A stretch of 64,000 bases of DNA from assembly GCF_900454025.1 (NCBI RefSeq), contig NZ_UGQM01000001.1, positions 1,736,001 to 1,800,000 of the forward strand, written 5' to 3'. Below are positions 31,982 to 40,364 of the stretch, in pieces; positions within the stretch are counted from its first letter, which is position 1, and every line of letters starts with the position of its first letter. Origin of the DNA: Mycolicibacterium gilvum (GTDB taxonomy: Bacteria; Actinomycetota; Actinomycetes; Mycobacteriales; Mycobacteriaceae). The notes under the pieces were generated by a model that was not told where the DNA came from, did not search any database, and saw only the letters and a program-made list of their open reading frames with translations. Position numbers and translations under genes: made by a program.

Positions 31982-34915
31982 ATGCCTGTCACAGTGCTCG
32001 GCGCGCAGCCGAAGAAGTTCGCTGACCGTCATGCCGACCCGGTGACCGCGCGGGCGCTGCACGTCCCGGTGCAACAGGTCTGGGGGTACCGCAGTGATCG
32101 ATCCGCAGTGTCATCCGATAGGCCACCCGCGGTCCACCGACCGATGAGCGAGGAACGGGGCGACGAATACGTCGTCAGCTTCGTCGAGTCGATGACCCGG
32201 CGTCCGGCGGCCCTGGTGATCCAGGGGGAGCCCGGGATCGGTAAGACGACTCGGTGGATGGATGTCTGCGAGGAGGCGCGACGCGCGGGCGTGCGGGTGC
32301 TCTCGACGCGGTCCGGCGTCGGCGAATCGGCGCTCGACTTCGTCGGTGTCGATGACCTGCTCGCCGACGTCGAACCCGAGGTGTTCGACGCGCTGCCGAT
32401 CGCGCAGCGCACGGCCCTGCGACAGGTTCTGGTCCGCTCCGGCGCCGACGGTACCGAGATCGACAGACGCGCTGCAATCGGCGCGTTCCGGGCTCTGGTC
32501 GCGGAACTGGCCACCCGCACACCGGTGTTGATCGGCGTCGACGACGTGCAATGGCTCGACGAGGCGACCCGCGACGCACTGGTCTACACGATGCGCCGGG
32601 TGCGTGGCCCGGTCGCGGTAGTGGTCACCGAGCGTGCCGTGACCGGACGGGGAAGCGCGGTGTCCTGGCTCGACCTCGGAGAGGCCGGATCCGTCACACG
32701 CCTGGTGGTCCGACCGATGTCGGTGGCTGAACTGCACCGCCTCGTGGCCGGCCGGACGGGGCGGTCCCTCTCGCGGCCTGCGATGGCGCGGCTCGCGGAG
32801 ATGTCGGGTGGAAATCCCTACTACGCATTGGAACTCGCGCAGGCCATGGACTCCGCCGGCTGGGTATGGAGCGCGGGACTGCCGTCGAGCCTGGTCGACG
32901 CCACCGGTCTGCACAGGGAGCGGCTCGACGCGGACGTCAACGAGGTCCTGCTCGCCGCCGCATCCGTCGTCGGGCCCACCGTCGACCTGCTCGCCGCCGT
33001 GCTGCACCGTCCGGTCGAGCAGATCGTCGGATCGCTGGAGAAGGCCGAAAATCTCGGCATCGCCTCGATCGAGGCCGGCCGCGTGGGCTTCTCACATCCA
33101 CTGCTGCCCCACATCATCTACAGCCAGGCACGGCCGGGTGAGCGCAGACGGATCCACCGCGCCGTCGCCTCGGTCGAACCGTCGCCGCAACGCCAGGCAC
33201 GGCACCTGGCGTTGGCGGCGACGACCGGCGACCCCGAGATCCTGCGCGCCCTCGATTCGGCCGCCGAGACGGCACGCGCCGACGCTGCGCCGGCGACCGC
33301 GGCGGAACTCACGGAGTTCGCGATCGGTCTCGGCGGCGACACACCTGTGCGACGTCTGCACGCTGCCCGCGACCACCTGCTGGCCGGCGACATCGACCGC
33401 TCGCTGGCGCTCCTGGAACCCACCGCGCGGGGTCTGCCCGACGGGCTGATGCGGGCCCACGCACGCGTTCTGGTCGGTGGTGCGCTCGCGGTGCGCGGGA
33501 CTTTCGGTCGAGCCGTCGACGAACTGCGGGTCGCACTCGCCGATGCGGCCGAGGATCCGGGCCTGACGGTACAGATACAGCTGGCTCTGGCGATGACGCT
33601 GTCGGCCGCCGGAGACCACGACGGTGCCGATGACCATGTACGACAGGCACGGATGCACGCCGAAGGCATGGCCGACCACGTTCTGACCAGTCAGGCGCTG
33701 GCCGCGCAGGTGCTGGTCCGGACGGCGAACGGTGAAGTGGCGGACGAGGTTTCACTGCGGCGGGCGGCCGACCTGGAGCAACGCGTTCACCACACCTCTG
33801 GACTCCCGGCTGGCGTCCACACCGCCGCGCCGTTCAGCGCACGGGTGGTCAAAGCGCTGGTCTCGGTGTGGACCGGGCGACTCACCGAAGGCCGGGCACA
33901 ACTCGCCGAGGCGCAGGCCCGGTACGCCGCCCGCGGATCCGATGTCGATGTGCTCTGGATCCAGTTCCACTCGGCGATGACAGACATCGGGCTGGGACGA
34001 CACGGCGACGCCGCACGTCTCGCCGAGGACATGCTGCTGGGCGCCGAGCAGCTCGGAGGTGCCGCGGCGAGGGCGCTGGCCGCCGAACCGCGCGCGCTGC
34101 TCGCGACGCTGGAGGGTCGGGAGTCCGATGCCAGGGCCGAGGTGGATCAGGTGCTCGAGCAGGTCTCAGACGACGTGCCGCCCAGCAACGGACTCCGAAC
34201 GGTCCTGGGCTTCCTGGAGTTGTCCCTCGGGCGTCACGCAGCCGCGGTCGACGTGTTGTCCCCGTTGCTGGCGCGCAGCCGGACCGGCGGGAGCATCGAG
34301 ATCGCGACGCTGCGTTTCCTGCCCGACCTTCTGGAAGCGGCGTTCTCGGTGGGGCGCGTCGATGAGTTCGCGGCGTGGGTCGATGCCCTGGAGGACGCCG
34401 GTACCCGGCTGAACCGTCCATGGATAGTCGCGGTCGCGGCACGCTGCCGCACCATGCAGTTGGCCGCACGCGGAGAACTCGCCGCAGCACAGGTCACCGC
34501 GCTGCGCGCACTCGACGCGCACCGCGGACTGCCGATGCCGTTCGAACTCGCCCGTACTCAGCTCATCGTCGGGCAACTGCAGCGACGGCTACGCCAGAAA
34601 CGGCTGGCCCGAACGACATTGACGGAGGCACTGACCATTTTCGAACAACTCGGGACCCCACTGTGGGCGGCTCGCGCCCGCACCGAACTCGCCCGCACCG
34701 CGGAGAGCCCGCAGCAGCATCTGCTGACCGCCACCGAACAGCGCGTCGCCGAGCTGGTGGCGTCGGGACTCACCAACAAGGACGTCGCGGCCGCGCTCTA
34801 CATCAGCCCGAAGACGGTGGAGCACAACCTGGGCCGGGTCTACCGCAAGCTCGGAATCCGCAACCGCACCGAACTGGGCCGCCAGATGGACAGTCTGCGC
34901 GACGGGCCGAACTGA
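31982..34915 (+). CDS. large ATP-binding LuxR-family regulator (LAL/MalT-type), second of two
   Basis: 977 residues. The ATPase domain has Walker A GEPGIGKTT (residues 82-90), Walker B VLIGVDDVQWLDEAT near 180 and a GGNPYYALEL sensor-like segment. A TPR-like helical middle spans roughly 400-890, and the C-terminal LuxR helix-turn-helix is LTATEQRVAELVASG with NKDVAAALYISPKTVEHNLGRVYRKLG. It shares architecture but little sequence with the first regulator. The ATG at 31982 has GAGGAG seven bases upstream; a later in-frame ATG at 32144 would still keep the Walker A site. It faces the GMC gene divergently, which makes that gene its most obvious target. Confidence 0.92.
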   Translation: MPVTVLGAQPKKFADRHADPVTARALHVPVQQVWGYRSDRSAVSSDRPPAVHRPMSEERGDEYVVSFVESMTRRPAALVIQGEPGIGKTTRWMDVCEEARRAGVRVLSTRSGVGESALDFVGVDDLLADVEPEVFDALPIAQRTALRQVLVRSGADGTEIDRRAAIGAFRALVAELATRTPVLIGVDDVQWLDEATRDALVYTMRRVRGPVAVVVTERAVTGRGSAVSWLDLGEAGSVTRLVVRPMSVAELHRLVAGRTGRSLSRPAMARLAEMSGGNPYYALELAQAMDSAGWVWSAGLPSSLVDATGLHRERLDADVNEVLLAAASVVGPTVDLLAAVLHRPVEQIVGSLEKAENLGIASIEAGRVGFSHPLLPHIIYSQARPGERRRIHRAVASVEPSPQRQARHLALAATTGDPEILRALDSAAETARADAAPATAAELTEFAIGLGGDTPVRRLHAARDHLLAGDIDRSLALLEPTARGLPDGLMRAHARVLVGGALAVRGTFGRAVDELRVALADAAEDPGLTVQIQLALAMTLSAAGDHDGADDHVRQARMHAEGMADHVLTSQALAAQVLVRTANGEVADEVSLRRAADLEQRVHHTSGLPAGVHTAAPFSARVVKALVSVWTGRLTEGRAQLAEAQARYAARGSDVDVLWIQFHSAMTDIGLGRHGDAARLAEDMLLGAEQLGGAAARALAAEPRALLATLEGRESDARAEVDQVLEQVSDDVPPSNGLRTVLGFLELSLGRHAAAVDVLSPLLARSRTGGSIEIATLRFLPDLLEAAFSVGRVDEFAAWVDALEDAGTRLNRPWIVAVAARCRTMQLAARGELAAAQVTALRALDAHRGLPMPFELARTQLIVGQLQRRLRQKRLARTTLTEALTIFEQLGTPLWAARARTELARTAESPQQHLLTATEQRVAELVASGLTNKDVAAALYISPKTVEHNLGRVYRKLGIRNRTELGRQMDSLRDGPN

Positions 34916-34916
34916 C

Positions 34917-35204
34917 ATGCCCACCTTTCTCGCAGAATGGCAGCGCTCCACGTTCAGCGACCCCACAATCTCCAAATTCGTCACCCTGCTCGAATCCTGC
35001 GCCGCGCAGATCGCGGCACCGGAATCACCGGTCCGGCTGATCATGGTGCTCGCCGTGGCCGCCGACCTCGGTGTCTGCGCGGTGTTCGAAGCCGACAGCG
35101 CTCAGACCGTGCTGCGCGTGTGCAGGAACGCCGGCGCGATGCCGCAACGGCTGACACCCGACGTCGAAGCGAGGATCCTCGCGTCCGAGTCCGCGTCGTC
35201 CTGA
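34917..35204 (+). CDS. small DUF4242-like protein
   Basis: 95 residues. The central segment (LAVAADLGVCAVFEADSAQTVLRVCRNAG) resembles the ferredoxin-like DUF4242 family, small proteins sometimes described as nickel-binding. It begins one base after the regulator stop, so it is probably translated from the same messenger. No catalytic residues or signals are visible. Association with a LuxR-ATPase gene is seen here only by position, and a role as ligand-sensing partner would be speculation. Confidence 0.75.
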   Translation: MPTFLAEWQRSTFSDPTISKFVTLLESCAAQIAAPESPVRLIMVLAVAADLGVCAVFEADSAQTVLRVCRNAGAMPQRLTPDVEARILASESASS

Positions 35205-35588
35205 TCAGGACCCGCCCACGAGAAGCGGCTGCATCTCGGCGGGATCGAAGTATTCGTCGATACGGGTGATCAAACCGTCGTCACCGACGACGATCACGAT
35301 GCACACCCGCATCGCGATCGCCTCCCCGCTACGGGCGGTGGCGTGCAGGATGTGCTGCTGCACAAAGCCGCCGTCGAAGAACCGGCGGTCGGTGATCTCA
35401 TAGCGCCGGTCCACGGTCGCCCGGACGAACCAGTCGATGACCTTCACCGCCCGCCGGTGGTCGCAGTCCCGGTCGTCGCCGCTATGCCACACCGCGACCC
35501 CGGGGCTGAACATCTGTGCGACCGTGTCGATGTCGCTGCGTGTGATGGCGGCGAACAACCGGTCGGCGACGACTGCGGTGTCAGGCAT
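35205..35588 (-). CDS. nuclear transport factor 2 (SnoaL-like) family protein
   Basis: 127 residues forming a cone-shaped alpha+beta barrel by pattern: a helical N-terminus (VADRLFAAITRSDIDTVAQMF), AVWHSGDDRDCD, a middle with VVGDDGLITRIDEYFDPAEM. Members are ligand-binding or small isomerase/hydrolase enzymes such as polyketide cyclases and limonene-epoxide hydrolases. It converges with the DUF4242-like gene with no gap and diverges from the methyltransferase gene. Function cannot be narrowed. Confidence 0.88.
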   Translation of the reverse strand: MPDTAVVADRLFAAITRSDIDTVAQMFSPGVAVWHSGDDRDCDHRRAVKVIDWFVRATVDRRYEITDRRFFDGGFVQQHILHATARSGEAIAMRVCIVIVVGDDGLITRIDEYFDPAEMQPLLVGGS

Positions 35589-35628
35589 GTATTGACCTCA
35601 ACTCAGGTTTGGGTTGAACACTGTGGAC

Positions 35629-36267
35629 ATGGACCAGACACCCACACTCTCCCGTTTCGACGACTTCTACAAGGACGAGGACCAGACCCCGCCGTGGGTC
35701 ATCGGCGAACCACAGCCGGCCGTCGTCGACATCGAGCGCGCCGGCCTCATCACCGGCCGCGTACTCGACGTCGGCTGCGGGACCGGTGAGCACACGATCC
35801 TGCTCACCGCCGCGGGCTACGACGTACTCGGGGTGGACGGTGCGCCGAGCGCCGTTGAGCAGGCGCGGCACAACGCGAAGACGCGCGGGGTCGATGCCCG
35901 CTTCGACGTGGCCGACGCTCTCGACCTCGGGGACGAGCCGGCCTACGACACGATCATCGACAGCGCCCTGTTCCACATCTTCGACGACGCCGACCGCGAG
36001 AAGTATGTTCGGAGCCTGGGCCGCGCCACCGCCCCGGGATCCGTCGTCCACCTGCTTGCGCTGTCCGACACCGGCCGCGGCTTCGGGCCCGAGGTCAGCG
36101 AGGAGACCATCCGCGCCGCATTCGCCGATCCCGGATGGGACATCGAGGCGTTGACCACGACGTACTACCGCGGGCTGATCACCGCTCCGCACGCAGACGC
36201 GATGGGCCTCGACGTCGGCACCGTGGTCGACGAACCGGCCTGGCTGGCACGCATCCGTCGACTCTGA
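35629..36267 (+). CDS. class I SAM-dependent methyltransferase
   Basis: 212 residues. Motif I is VLDVGCGTGEHTILL with GVDGAPSAV as the acidic ribose-binding end, then a DALDL segment and IIDSALFHIFDD as motifs II/III. The family transfers methyl from S-adenosylmethionine to small molecules; the acceptor cannot be deduced. I placed the start at the ATG 35629; a TTG at 35614 and GTG at 35623 are in frame upstream. The gene is single, divergent from the NTF2-like gene and convergent with the DUF6285-like gene, the stops being one base apart. Confidence 0.9.
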   Translation: MDQTPTLSRFDDFYKDEDQTPPWVIGEPQPAVVDIERAGLITGRVLDVGCGTGEHTILLTAAGYDVLGVDGAPSAVEQARHNAKTRGVDARFDVADALDLGDEPAYDTIIDSALFHIFDDADREKYVRSLGRATAPGSVVHLLALSDTGRGFGPEVSEETIRAAFADPGWDIEALTTTYYRGLITAPHADAMGLDVGTVVDEPAWLARIRRL

Positions 36268-36268
36268 C

Positions 36269-36604
36269 TCAGCCGTCGGCATACCCGGGGTGATCGATAC
36301 CCAGGCGGTGACGGACCAGCGTTCGCAGCGCGGTCATCACCTCCTCCGGGCGGTCATCGAGTCGACCCTCCCGGATGGACTGTGCCAATGCCGACTCGTC
36401 GTCAGCGCCCAGCCCCGAGATCGCGTCCCGGACAGCGTCGTCGGTGTCGTCGAGCAGTCCACGTTCCACGATCCGCAGCACATTGGCGGCCACCCTGGCG
36501 TGAAAGCCGACCTGGCCGCCGACGCCGCGCACATCATGGTCGAGAAAGTCGGCGACGGCGGCCACCAGCTCGGCGGTGGTGGGGCGTCCTGTCAGCGCTG
36601 TCAT
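36269..36604 (-). CDS. DUF6285-like protein, last gene of the catabolic operon
   Basis: 111 residues, helical, with a repeated pattern of RxVExGLLDDTDDAV and EVMTALRTLVRHRLGIDHPGY. Proteins of this kind occur next to phosphotransferases of the ACAD10-like group and acyl-CoA dehydrogenases in actinobacteria. The ATG at 36604 overlaps the phosphotransferase stop (ATGA). Function unknown; it may be an accessory subunit of the neighbouring kinase. Confidence 0.85.
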   Translation of the reverse strand: MTALTGRPTTAELVAAVADFLDHDVRGVGGQVGFHARVAANVLRIVERGLLDDTDDAVRDAISGLGADDESALAQSIREGRLDDRPEEVMTALRTLVRHRLGIDHPGYADG

Positions 36605-37572
36605 TGGGGGCCCTTCCCGGACAGTAGGTCCAACAGATCCCATTCGGTCTCGCTCACCCGTCGCCCGATGGCGGCGAGCTCGACCGAGCGTGCCTCCCCG
36701 GACAGGTGCCGTTCGGCCTGATGCCGACAGATGACGCCCCAGCGGAGCGTCGCGACGGTCAACCACCAACGGAACGTGCTGCGGTCCAACACGATCTGCG
36801 CTGCCGACTCGTAGGCCTGCAGGAACGTCTCGACACTGCCGAGCCCCCCGGCGCCCAGCGATTCGGCGGCGCCGAACCGCCACGCCCGGATGCAGAACCA
36901 GGCGAGATCCTCATAGATCTCGCCGATGTGGGTCAACTCCCAATCCAGTACGGCGGCAAGACCCGAGTCATCGACGATCAGGTTCCCCATCCGGAAATCG
37001 CCGTGTACGAGGCGCATCGGCGACGGATCGGGTCGTTCGTCGGCCAGCCGGCGGAACGTCCATTCGAATGTCGCGGTGGTGTCACCGATCTCATCGAGAC
37101 GCGTACGCCACCCGGCCAGTTCGTCGGGCGCGGCCAACCCCACGCCGTCGGGGTCGGCGCGATGGATGGCGGCCAGCGCCTTCGCGCACTGCGTGAGCAG
37201 CCGCGCGCGCCCGGTGTCATCGAGCATGCGGAAGATCTTGCGCACGATGGTCTCGCCCGCAATCGCATCACAGATCAGATACGGCTCGCCCACGGCATCA
37301 GGCGAGTTGTCGGCGGCCAGGATGTGGGGCACCGGAGCGCCGGCAGCAGCCGCGCGCTGCTGCACCTTGGCTTCGAGTTCCATGCTCGCGTGGATGTCGT
37401 CACGGGCCCCGGTGCGCAGGATCAGATGGCGAGACCGCCCGTCCGACCGCGAGGTGAACGCCCACGTGGTCCGGCTCGCGCCACCGGTCAGACGCTGCAG
37501 ATCCTCGACGGTCGTGTCGCCGAGAACAGGACGCAAGACGTCCTCCAGCGCCCGGGCGAGGTCATCGCTCAC
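36601..37572 (-). CDS. phosphotransferase family protein (ACAD10-like kinase domain)
   Basis: 323 residues. The kinase-like fold shows the catalytic loop LVHGDFRMGNLIV and VLDWELTHIGEIYEDLAWF, the metal site. Unlike the homologue at 6673, the catalytic HGD is intact. In eukaryotic ACAD10/11 a kinase and a dehydrogenase domain are fused and act on 4-hydroxyacyl-CoAs; here kinase and dehydrogenase genes are adjacent and overlapping (GTGA at 37569-37572), which suggests the same two-step chemistry. This inference is from family and gene order. Confidence 0.92.
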   Translation of the reverse strand: MSDDLARALEDVLRPVLGDTTVEDLQRLTGGASRTTWAFTSRSDGRSRHLILRTGARDDIHASMELEAKVQQRAAAAGAPVPHILAADNSPDAVGEPYLICDAIAGETIVRKIFRMLDDTGRARLLTQCAKALAAIHRADPDGVGLAAPDELAGWRTRLDEIGDTTATFEWTFRRLADERPDPSPMRLVHGDFRMGNLIVDDSGLAAVLDWELTHIGEIYEDLAWFCIRAWRFGAAESLGAGGLGSVETFLQAYESAAQIVLDRSTFRWWLTVATLRWGVICRHQAERHLSGEARSVELAAIGRRVSETEWDLLDLLSGKGPQ

Positions 37573-38807
37573 TTGCGCCCAAACCCGAACAGGCGCTGCG
37601 CCACCCGCCGGATCTGGATCTCCTCGGCGCCCTCGGTGATGCGGTAGCGGCGGTGGTGCCGGTAGATGTGCTCGAACGGCTCGTGCCTGCTGTACCCGAC
37701 ACCTCCGAACACCTGCATGGCGCGGTCGGCGGCTTCACACACCAACCGGTTGGCGCGGTAGTTGGCCATCGACACCTTGTCCGAGACCTCCATGTGGTGG
37801 TTGCGGTCCAGTTCGGATGCCGCATAACGCACCAGCAGGCGCACCATCTGCGCCTCGGTCTGCAACTCGACCAGCGGCCACTGGACCGCCTGGTGCGTCG
37901 CGAGCGGCTTGCCGAACACCTTGCGGTCGTTGGCGTATGCGACCGCCCGGTCGATGCAGTACTGCGCCGCTCCGAGGCTGCTGGCCGCCTGGCGGATCCG
38001 GTTCTCGTGCAGGAAGGTCTGCCCGACCTCCAGGCCGCGATCCACCTCACCCAGGATCGCGCCCGAGGGCACGCGCACGTTCTCCAGCAGCACCTCACCG
38101 TGATCGGTGGGCATGTTGAACGTCCACCAGTAGTACGGCACGGTGAATCCCGGGGAGTCGCAGGGCACCAGGAACGCGGTGATCCCGCGGGCCTGCCCGG
38201 CCTCACCGGAGGTTCTGGCGAACACCAGATCGTGTGTGGCCCGGTGCACACCGGTGTTGAACCGCTTGGCGCCGTTGATGATCCACTCGTCGCCGTCCTG
38301 CACGGCGGTGGTCTCCAGCCAGGTCGCGTCCGAGCCGTGGTTGGGTTCGGTCAATCCGAACGCCATCGACCGCTTGCCGGTCACCAGTGCGTCGGTCCAT
38401 TCCCGCTTCTGCTCCTCGGTACCGAACCGGTCCATCATGATGACCTGCGGGAAGTTTCCGACGATCGACGACTCGTCCTGCAGGTCGTTGTGCAGCCCGA
38501 GGCCCTTGGCCGCCAGATGCTCGCGGATCACCGCCATGTCGAGATTGCTGCCGTCCCGGCCGCCGAATTGTGAGGGCAGCCCGTAACGCAGCCACCCGGC
38601 CGCGTCGGCGCGCCTGCGCATCTCGTCGAGCAGTTCCTCCCATTCGCGCCGCGGGACGCCGCCGTTGTCCCAGTCGGTGCGGGCATGCTCGCGGCGGTGA
38701 TCGAAGTACTGGATGTGTTCCCGCTCCAGCGGCTTGATCTCGGCCTCGATGAACGCATCCATCTCGGCGAGCAGGCCCGGCAGATGGTCGGGAAGGGTGA
38801 AATCCAC
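37569..38807 (-). CDS. acyl-CoA dehydrogenase family protein (ACAD10/11-like)
   Basis: 412 residues. Conserved parts are FGLTEPNHGSDATWLETTA (FAD/substrate strand), AYANDRKVFGKPLATHQAVQW, VFGGVGYSRHEPFEHIYRHHRR and a C-terminal TEGAEEIQIRRVAQ segment where the catalytic base of this family lies. It should use FAD to oxidise or eliminate across the alpha-beta bond of an acyl-CoA. The GTG at 38807 has AAAGGAG five bases upstream, an excellent ribosome site. It precedes the phosphotransferase with overlap and follows the TetR gene. Confidence 0.93.
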   Translation of the reverse strand: MDFTLPDHLPGLLAEMDAFIEAEIKPLEREHIQYFDHRREHARTDWDNGGVPRREWEELLDEMRRRADAAGWLRYGLPSQFGGRDGSNLDMAVIREHLAAKGLGLHNDLQDESSIVGNFPQVIMMDRFGTEEQKREWTDALVTGKRSMAFGLTEPNHGSDATWLETTAVQDGDEWIINGAKRFNTGVHRATHDLVFARTSGEAGQARGITAFLVPCDSPGFTVPYYWWTFNMPTDHGEVLLENVRVPSGAILGEVDRGLEVGQTFLHENRIRQAASSLGAAQYCIDRAVAYANDRKVFGKPLATHQAVQWPLVELQTEAQMVRLLVRYAASELDRNHHMEVSDKVSMANYRANRLVCEAADRAMQVFGGVGYSRHEPFEHIYRHHRRYRITEGAEEIQIRRVAQRLFGFGRK

Positions 38808-38831
38808 GTGTTCTCCTTTGAACGTCTTCGA

Positions 38832-39452
38832 TCAGTACCCGTACAGCGTTTTCTTCCAGATGCGTGACAGTGTCGCAATGGCGTCCTGGTCGGTCATCTG
38901 CACCCCCAACCCGGACGCTCCGACGAACACGGTGGTGAAGTTCTCGAACAACAGCGCGATCGCGGCTGCGGTGTGCTCCGGGTTGAGTTCTGTGCCGTAG
39001 CCCTGTTCCTGCGCGCGCCGCACCGACGCCGCTACGATGTCCATCCCGAATCGGCGGAACTCGTTCTGCACCAGGGTGAATCGAGGCTGCGTGGCGGCCA
39101 GCTGCGCCACCGCGATCATGATGCCGATGTTCTGCTTGAACATCGTCCAGTATCCGGTGACGACCGCGGTGAAGAACGCGTCGTCGTCCGGGGACTCGGG
39201 GAGCGGCACCCGCAGGCCGGACGGGGCGACGACGTCGTGTAGGAACGATTCGGCGAGCGCCGCGAGCAGATCTTCCTTGTCGTTGAAATAACGGTAGAAC
39301 GCCGCCGGTGACTTTCCCGCCGCCGAGGTGATGTCGGCCAGGGTGGTGCCGTGGAAACCACGTTCGGCGAACAGCTTTCGCGCCGCCTGCGCCAGAGCGT
39401 CCCGGGTCTGCCGACCTTTGGCGCTCAGTGTCTCCGACGGTCCCGGCGGCAC
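38832..39452 (-). CDS. TetR/AcrR family regulator inside the catabolic operon
   Basis: 206 residues. The helix-turn-helix region is RDALAQAARKLFAERGFHGTTLADITSAAGKSPAAFYRYF, followed by a long helical ligand domain. The start is the GTG at 39452, seven bases from the stop of the lyase gene. Being inside the operon that starts at 43842 it would be autoregulated if it binds the operon promoter. The ligand is presumably an acyl-CoA intermediate of the pathway. Confidence 0.9.
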   Translation of the reverse strand: MPPGPSETLSAKGRQTRDALAQAARKLFAERGFHGTTLADITSAAGKSPAAFYRYFNDKEDLLAALAESFLHDVVAPSGLRVPLPESPDDDAFFTAVVTGYWTMFKQNIGIMIAVAQLAATQPRFTLVQNEFRRFGMDIVAASVRRAQEQGYGTELNPEHTAAAIALLFENFTTVFVGASGLGVQMTDQDAIATLSRIWKKTLYGY

Positions 39453-39458
39453 GATCGG

Positions 39459-40364
39459 CTAGCCCGGGATCCGGTCGCCGGCGCGCAGCAAGGCACTGGG
39501 AAGTCCGTGGCCCACCGCGTGCTGCGCGACGCGCGCCGCGTCGATCGCAGCCGCCAGGTCGACATCGGTGTGGATGCCGCTGTCGCGGAGCAGGTAGACG
39601 AGATCCTCGGTCGCGATGTTGCCGCTCGCGCCGGGTGCGAACGGGCATCCGCCGAGTCCGCCGACCGAGGCGTCCAGTCGCGTGACGCCGGCACCGACCG
39701 CTGCGTAGGCGCTGGCCAAGCCGGCGCCGCGGGTGTTGTGGAAGTGCGCGCCCAGCGGTGTGTCGCCGATCAGGGGACGTACCAGCGTGATCAGGTCGGT
39801 GACCCGTCGCGGCGTGGCGGTCCCGATGGTGTCGGCAATCACCAGCCGATCCACCGCGTCGTTCGTGGCGGCAGCGACGACGTCGAGGACCCGCTGCGGC
39901 GGGGTGGGGCCGTCGAAGGGGCAGTCCCAGGCCGTGGCGATGATGACCTCGACGGTGACGTCGCTGTCGTGTGCGATCGCGACGATCTCGGGGATCAGCG
40001 CGGTCGCCTCGGCGGTGGACCGGCCGACGTTGGCCCTGCTGTGACCATCGGCGGCCGACACCACATACTCGATCGACCGCAGGCCCGCCGCGATCGCGCG
40101 TTTCGCGCCGTTGGGGCTGGCGACCAGCGCCGAGAACTCGATGTCCGGGAAGTTGTGGAGTTGGGCAGCGAGTTCGGCGGCGTCGGCGAGGGCGGGAACC
40201 TTCGAGGGGGACACGAAGGCCGTCGCCTCCATCTCCCGAACCCCGGTGGCGGCGATGGCGGCGAGCATGTCGAGCTTGGCCGACAACGGAATCGGCTCCT
40301 CGATCTGCAGACCGTCGCGCAGGGACACATCCCGGATGTCGACATGGGTCGGCAGTCCGCTCAC
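39459..40364 (-). CDS. hydroxymethylglutaryl-CoA lyase-like enzyme
   Basis: 301 residues of the HMGL/DRE-TIM metallolyase barrel. It shows VDIRDVSLRDGLQ (the DRE-TIM aspartate), the AHFHNTRG metal-ligand histidines and GLGGCPFAPGASGN with the active-site cysteine loop of HMG-CoA lyase. The reaction is retro-Claisen/aldol cleavage of a 3-hydroxy-3-methylacyl-CoA to acetyl-CoA and a keto acid. The GTG at 40364 overlaps the CoA-transferase stop (GTGA). In this operon it probably cleaves a CoA-activated ring-fission product rather than leucine-derived HMG-CoA; that is inference. Confidence 0.93.
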   Translation of the reverse strand: MSGLPTHVDIRDVSLRDGLQIEEPIPLSAKLDMLAAIAATGVREMEATAFVSPSKVPALADAAELAAQLHNFPDIEFSALVASPNGAKRAIAAGLRSIEYVVSAADGHSRANVGRSTAEATALIPEIVAIAHDSDVTVEVIIATAWDCPFDGPTPPQRVLDVVAAATNDAVDRLVIADTIGTATPRRVTDLITLVRPLIGDTPLGAHFHNTRGAGLASAYAAVGAGVTRLDASVGGLGGCPFAPGASGNIATEDLVYLLRDSGIHTDVDLAAAIDAARVAQHAVGHGLPSALLRAGDRIPG

